NCBI GenBank assembly: GCA_030432905.1
Contig: JAUILU010000007.1
Location: forward strand, 22,570-86,569
Origin: Phycisphaerae bacterium
Lineage (GTDB): Bacteria > Planctomycetota > Phycisphaerae > Phycisphaerales > UBA1924
Direction of reading: 5' to 3'
DNA: 64,000 nt
Shown here: piece by piece, positions 60,909 to 64,000 of the stretch
Layout of the letters: each line of letters opens with the position of its first letter
How positions within the stretch are numbered: position 1 is the stretch's first letter
Position numbers and translations under genes: made by a program
The notes under the pieces: model-generated
The model's database searches: none
What the model was told of the DNA's origin: nothing
The model's input: the letters and a program-made list of their open reading frames with translations, nothing else

Positions 60909-61930
60909 CGGACCGCGTAACCAAGGCCCCGCTCAACACCACATGGATGGGACCATCCCTGTCTGGCCTTGGCCACTACCTGCCACCCACCACGATCACC
61001 AACCATGACCTGGGCAAGATTGTGGACACGAGCGACGAATGGATCTCGAGCCGGACGGGCATCAAAAGCCGACGCCGCGCCGGTGCTTTACAGGCAACGA
61101 GCGACCTTGCAGTCGAAGCCGCCCACGGAGCACTCGCCGAGGCCAACCTTGCCGTTGAAGACATCGATCTGATTCTGCTCGCCACCGCGACGCCTGACAC
61201 TCCCGTCCCCGCCACAGCGAGCCTAGTGCAAGAAGCACTGGGCGCACACGGCGCTGGGGCGATGGACCTCAACGCGGGCTGTTCGGGCTTTCTGTACGGC
61301 TTGCACACCGCGGGAGCGTTCGTTCGCTCAGGCTACTCGCAGAACGTCCTGCTCATCGGCGCGGAAACGCTGACGCGTGTGACCGACTACTCCGACCGGC
61401 AGACGTGCATCCTGTTCGGCGATGGCGCCGGCGCGTGCGTTGTCTCGAACAAAGGGCAGATGGACGTCCTGTACTCGGGCGTTGGATCTGATGGCTCGCA
61501 TACAGAACTGATCCAGATCCAGGCCGGCGGGAGCCGATCCCCTGCGAGCGCGGACACCGTTGCCGCTCATCAGCACTTCCTGCAACTCGACGGCAAGCGG
61601 GTGTTCAAACAAGCAGTCAGGCGTATGTCTGAAGCCGCCAACACCGCGCTCGAAGCGACGGGCCTGCAAGCGTCGGACGTGTCGTGGCTGATCCCCCACC
61701 AGGCCAACGAGCGGATCATGTCCGCGGTGGCGGAGATCGTCGGCATCGCGGTGCCTCAGGTGGTCAACGACATCGCCGAGACGGGGAACACTTCGGCTGC
61801 CAGTGTCCCGATCGCCATGGACCGCGCCCGCCAAGCCGGCGCGTTCAAGGACGGCGATCTCATCATGCTCGTCGCATTCGGTGCCGGCCTGACGTGGGCG
61901 TGCCAGATCCTGCGATACAACGAATCTTAA
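60896..61930 (+). CDS. fabH: 3-oxoacyl-ACP synthase III (FabH)
   Basis: 344 residues. It has the start of FabH with GLGHYLPP and DEWISSRTGIKSRR, the catalytic Cys129 in DLNAGCSGFLYGLHTA, His268 in IPHQANERI and Asn298 in ETGNTSAASVP. It condenses acetyl-CoA with malonyl-ACP to begin fatty acid synthesis. No fabD, fabG or plsX is adjacent, so it is a lone gene between rnpB and the Gfo-like gene. Confidence 0.97.
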   Translation: MNTLTDRVTKAPLNTTWMGPSLSGLGHYLPPTTITNHDLGKIVDTSDEWISSRTGIKSRRRAGALQATSDLAVEAAHGALAEANLAVEDIDLILLATATPDTPVPATASLVQEALGAHGAGAMDLNAGCSGFLYGLHTAGAFVRSGYSQNVLLIGAETLTRVTDYSDRQTCILFGDGAGACVVSNKGQMDVLYSGVGSDGSHTELIQIQAGGSRSPASADTVAAHQHFLQLDGKRVFKQAVRRMSEAANTALEATGLQASDVSWLIPHQANERIMSAVAEIVGIAVPQVVNDIAETGNTSAASVPIAMDRARQAGAFKDGDLIMLVAFGAGLTWACQILRYNES

Positions 61931-61945
61931 TGGTTGGATGAACCG

Positions 61946-61966
61946 GGCCGCGGTGAATCACCGGCC
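61946..61966 (+). terminator. Possible hairpin after fabH
   Basis: GGCCGCGGTGAATCACCGGCC, 16 nt after the fabH stop, can fold with GGCC and GGT/ACC arms around a small loop and a 2-nt bulge. It is GC-rich with no clear T-run. Weak support only. Confidence 0.3.
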
Positions 61967-61992
61967 GCCTTGCGTATACGGGCGATTGCGTT

Positions 61993-63003
61993 ATGATCCG
62001 GCACGTGCTGAGCGAAACAGAGAACCTGTGTGCGTGTTGGCTTCGAGCGGATCAGATCGATCTCGTTCGTGGTGTCGCACAGCAAGTCGGGCTTGAGATC
62101 GTCGCCGCCGGCGGTCCTGAAGGGTCGATCATCGCGACGGCTCTTGAGGCAACGCCGGTCGACGACCTCCGCGCGATGCTCGCAAGCACAACCGCGGGAA
62201 TCGTTCTGATCGCAGACGCTGCGGGGTTGATGGAGGGCGAGGACGCGTCGGGGCTCTCGGCGGTTGTCGAAGCCGCCGAGCGGGGCGTGCAGATTCTGAC
62301 ACTCGAGCCGATCCCCGCCGCGGCTTTGCAGCTCAGCAGCCCCGCGTGGCGCAACGCGCACGACGCGGTCCGCGAGCGTGTTTCCTTTGTGCCGCTGGCA
62401 AGGCGTAGCTCCGCATTCGCCGGCGCGAGCGAGATACTCGAACAGTTCGGGCCGATTGAATCGGTCGGCATCCGTGCACTGTGCAACCCCGTGCTCGGGT
62501 CGCTCGGCGCCCGGCTCTTCGGAGCATGCGAAACGCTGCTCACGCTGCTCGGCACACCGGAGTCGGTCGATGCGGCGCATGTCTCCGACCAGCCGACACC
62601 CGACACACTCAGCGGGCTCACCGGGCACATGACCGCGAACGTGCGGTTCTCGGGCGGCCGGTGCGCGTCGCTCTTTATCAGCGATTCATCCTCGGGCTGG
62701 TCGCGTTCGATCACGCTGATCGGGCCGGGCGGGTTGATCGACGCGAACGACCACCGCATCCGCTGGACACGCCCCGACGGCACGATCGTTGACGAGGCCG
62801 AGATGTCGGACTCGCACGACAGCGAGAACCTCGAAACATCGCTGATCGCGGATTCGATTGTCGCCTCGATGACTCCCGCGTTTCGGCAGGCACCGATCGA
62901 CATGAACGCGACACTCGCGATGGCCCAGGCCGCGGTGCTCAGCTCGCGCACGGGCCACCCCGAATCGCCCGGCACGATCCTCGACATGCTCAGCCGAGCC
63001 TGA
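61993..63003 (+). CDS. Gfo/Idh/MocA-like protein lacking a clear NAD-binding motif
   Basis: 336 residues. The spacing and segments VVEAAERGVQILTLEPIPAA, LGSLGARLFGACETLLTLLG and LTGHMTANVRFSGGRCASLFISDSSSGW resemble Gfo/Idh/MocA oxidoreductases, whose second domain holds a beta sheet. The N-terminal GxGxxG nucleotide motif is missing. It may be a diverged member with another ligand or a non-enzyme. It converges with tyrS, 2 nt between stops. Confidence 0.6.
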   Translation: MIRHVLSETENLCACWLRADQIDLVRGVAQQVGLEIVAAGGPEGSIIATALEATPVDDLRAMLASTTAGIVLIADAAGLMEGEDASGLSAVVEAAERGVQILTLEPIPAAALQLSSPAWRNAHDAVRERVSFVPLARRSSAFAGASEILEQFGPIESVGIRALCNPVLGSLGARLFGACETLLTLLGTPESVDAAHVSDQPTPDTLSGLTGHMTANVRFSGGRCASLFISDSSSGWSRSITLIGPGGLIDANDHRIRWTRPDGTIVDEAEMSDSHDSENLETSLIADSIVASMTPAFRQAPIDMNATLAMAQAAVLSSRTGHPESPGTILDMLSRA

Positions 63004-63005
63004 GG

Positions 63006-64000
63006 CTACTCCCAGATCGTCAGGTGCCGATTCTTCTTGCCCCGGCGGATGGCGATGAGTGAGTTGTGCAGCAGGTCTTCGCGTGAAAGCGATTTGTCGA
63101 GATCGGCTTTGGTGCCGTTGACGTTGACCGAGCCGTTGCTGAGAAACTCCTTCGCCTGACGCTTGCTCGACGCCAGCCCGGTTTCGACCAGCAGATCGAT
63201 CATCGCGACGCCCTCGTCAAGCATGCCGACCTCGTGCCGACTCGTCGGGACATCGGCGAGCACCTGGCGCAACGTTTCCTCGGGCAGACTCGCGATGTTG
63301 TCGGCGAAGAGCGCCTTGGACGCGTTGATCGCGGCGTCGGCCTCGGCTTGGCCGTGCAAAATGCTCGTCGCCTCGTACGCGAGTGCTTTCTGTGCTTCAC
63401 GGGCCGCAGGGTTGGTGACGACTTCGCCTTCTAGCCGTTCGATCTCGGCGCGGTCCAAGAGTGTGAACGTGCGAAGGAACCTGCCGACATCGGCATCCGA
63501 AGCGTTGAGCCAGAACTGGTAGTACGCGTACGGGCTTGTGCGTTCCGGCGTGAGCCAGATCGCACCGGATTCGGTTTTGCCGAACTTCGTGCCGTCGGCT
63601 TTGGTCACGAGCGGCGCTGTGAAGCCGAAGACCGACTTGAGCGTTTTGTTGTTGATCTCGACGGCGGTCTTGAGCTGATCGACGTCTGGGTTCTGCGGGT
63701 CTTGCATCGCCGAAGCGCTAAAGGCGAGCGCGAGCTTTCTGCGGATGAGGTCGGCGCCTGCGATGATGTTGCCGTACTGATCGCTGCCCCCGCACTGGAC
63801 GGTGACACGGTCGTTGAGGTAGAGGTGCGCAAAGTCGCACGCCTGCAGGATCATGTAGCTGAACTCGGTGTAGGTGATGCCCTGCTCGCGGTCTTCGAGT
63901 CGGGTGCGGACGCTGTCTTTTTGCATCATCACGTTGACGCTGAAGAACTTGCCAATGTCGCGGAGCGCATCGATGAAGCTGATCGACGTGAGCCAGTCGG
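63006..64000 (-). CDS. tyrS: Tyrosyl-tRNA synthetase, C-terminal part (5' end outside window)
   Basis: About 330 residues are in the window. They start inside the catalytic domain at DWLTSISFIDALRDIGKFFSVN, with GGSDQYGNIIAGADLIRR and the KMSKS-like loop KFGKTESGAIW. The C-terminal S4 RNA-binding domain follows with LASSKRQAKEFLSNGSVNVNG. It attaches Tyr to tRNA-Tyr. The reading frame stays open to the right edge; the N-terminal HIGH region is not present here. Confidence 0.97.
   Translation of the reverse strand, partial: DWLTSISFIDALRDIGKFFSVNVMMQKDSVRTRLEDREQGITYTEFSYMILQACDFAHLYLNDRVTVQCGGSDQYGNIIAGADLIRRKLALAFSASAMQDPQNPDVDQLKTAVEINNKTLKSVFGFTAPLVTKADGTKFGKTESGAIWLTPERTSPYAYYQFWLNASDADVGRFLRTFTLLDRAEIERLEGEVVTNPAAREAQKALAYEATSILHGQAEADAAINASKALFADNIASLPEETLRQVLADVPTSRHEVGMLDEGVAMIDLLVETGLASSKRQAKEFLSNGSVNVNGTKADLDKSLSREDLLHNSLIAIRRGKKNRHLTIWE

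Overview
The window is a 64 kb piece of a high-GC bacterial chromosome made almost entirely of housekeeping genes. Several traits suggest a planctomycete, most likely class Phycisphaerae: ribosomal proteins with unusual extensions, a fused AroD-AroE, RNase P RNA next to a fibro-slime domain gene, type IV pilus/type II secretion ATPases beside a stack of pseudopilins, and an Fe-S photolyase-like protein. That placement is inference from protein character; no 16S rRNA gene is present. I found no tRNA, insertion sequence, prophage or CRISPR array.

Layout. 1-9716 (minus): a pilus/secretion locus, in transcription order pilB-like ATPase 2, pilT, pilB-like ATPase 1, pilC/gspF, then four pseudopilin genes, the last running off the left edge. 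9958-15033: coaB, a pseudouridine synthase-methyltransferase fusion, an Fe-S photolyase-like gene and pheS. 15070-31040 (minus): the S10-spc-alpha ribosomal superoperon in the order rpsJ, rplC, [gap with hairpins], rplD, rplW, rplB, rpsS, rplV, rpsC, rplP, rpmC, rpsQ, rplN, rplX, rplE, rpsN, rpsH, rplF, rplR, rpsE, rplO, secY, map, infA, rpmJ, rpsM, rpsK, rpoA, rplQ, ending in a strong intrinsic terminator. rpmD (L30) and rpsD (S4) are not at their usual places. 31332-41334: a secreted unknown protein, a metal permease, an M28 lipoprotein peptidase, ruvB, a zinc-ribbon coiled-coil protein, and a purA-uppS-cdsA operon. 41361-50918: FHA protein, hemW, an RluA-type synthase, a 6-phosphogluconolactonase-like gene, thiE, an M16 peptidase, an HDOD protein, recO, and a dehydratase-ACP-dehydratase cluster. 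50923-60162: small membrane protein, aroDE, DUF418 protein, prfA, an ABC exporter pair followed by two overlapping genes, and a fibro-slime protein. 60193-64000: rnpB, fabH, a Gfo/Idh-like gene and the 3' part of tyrS.

The observations most worth follow-up are: an XRE-type helix-turn-helix domain fused to ribosomal protein L22; a terminator-like hairpin plus about 280 nt of structured DNA separating rplC from rplD, which could be an L4 autoregulatory leader; a pseudouridine synthase fused to a SAM methyltransferase; and enzymes whose expected active-site histidine is replaced (methionine aminopeptidase, 6-phosphogluconolactonase). An AT-richer patch inside aroDE suggests mosaic ancestry. I did not find a recognisable new multi-gene defence or biosynthetic system here.
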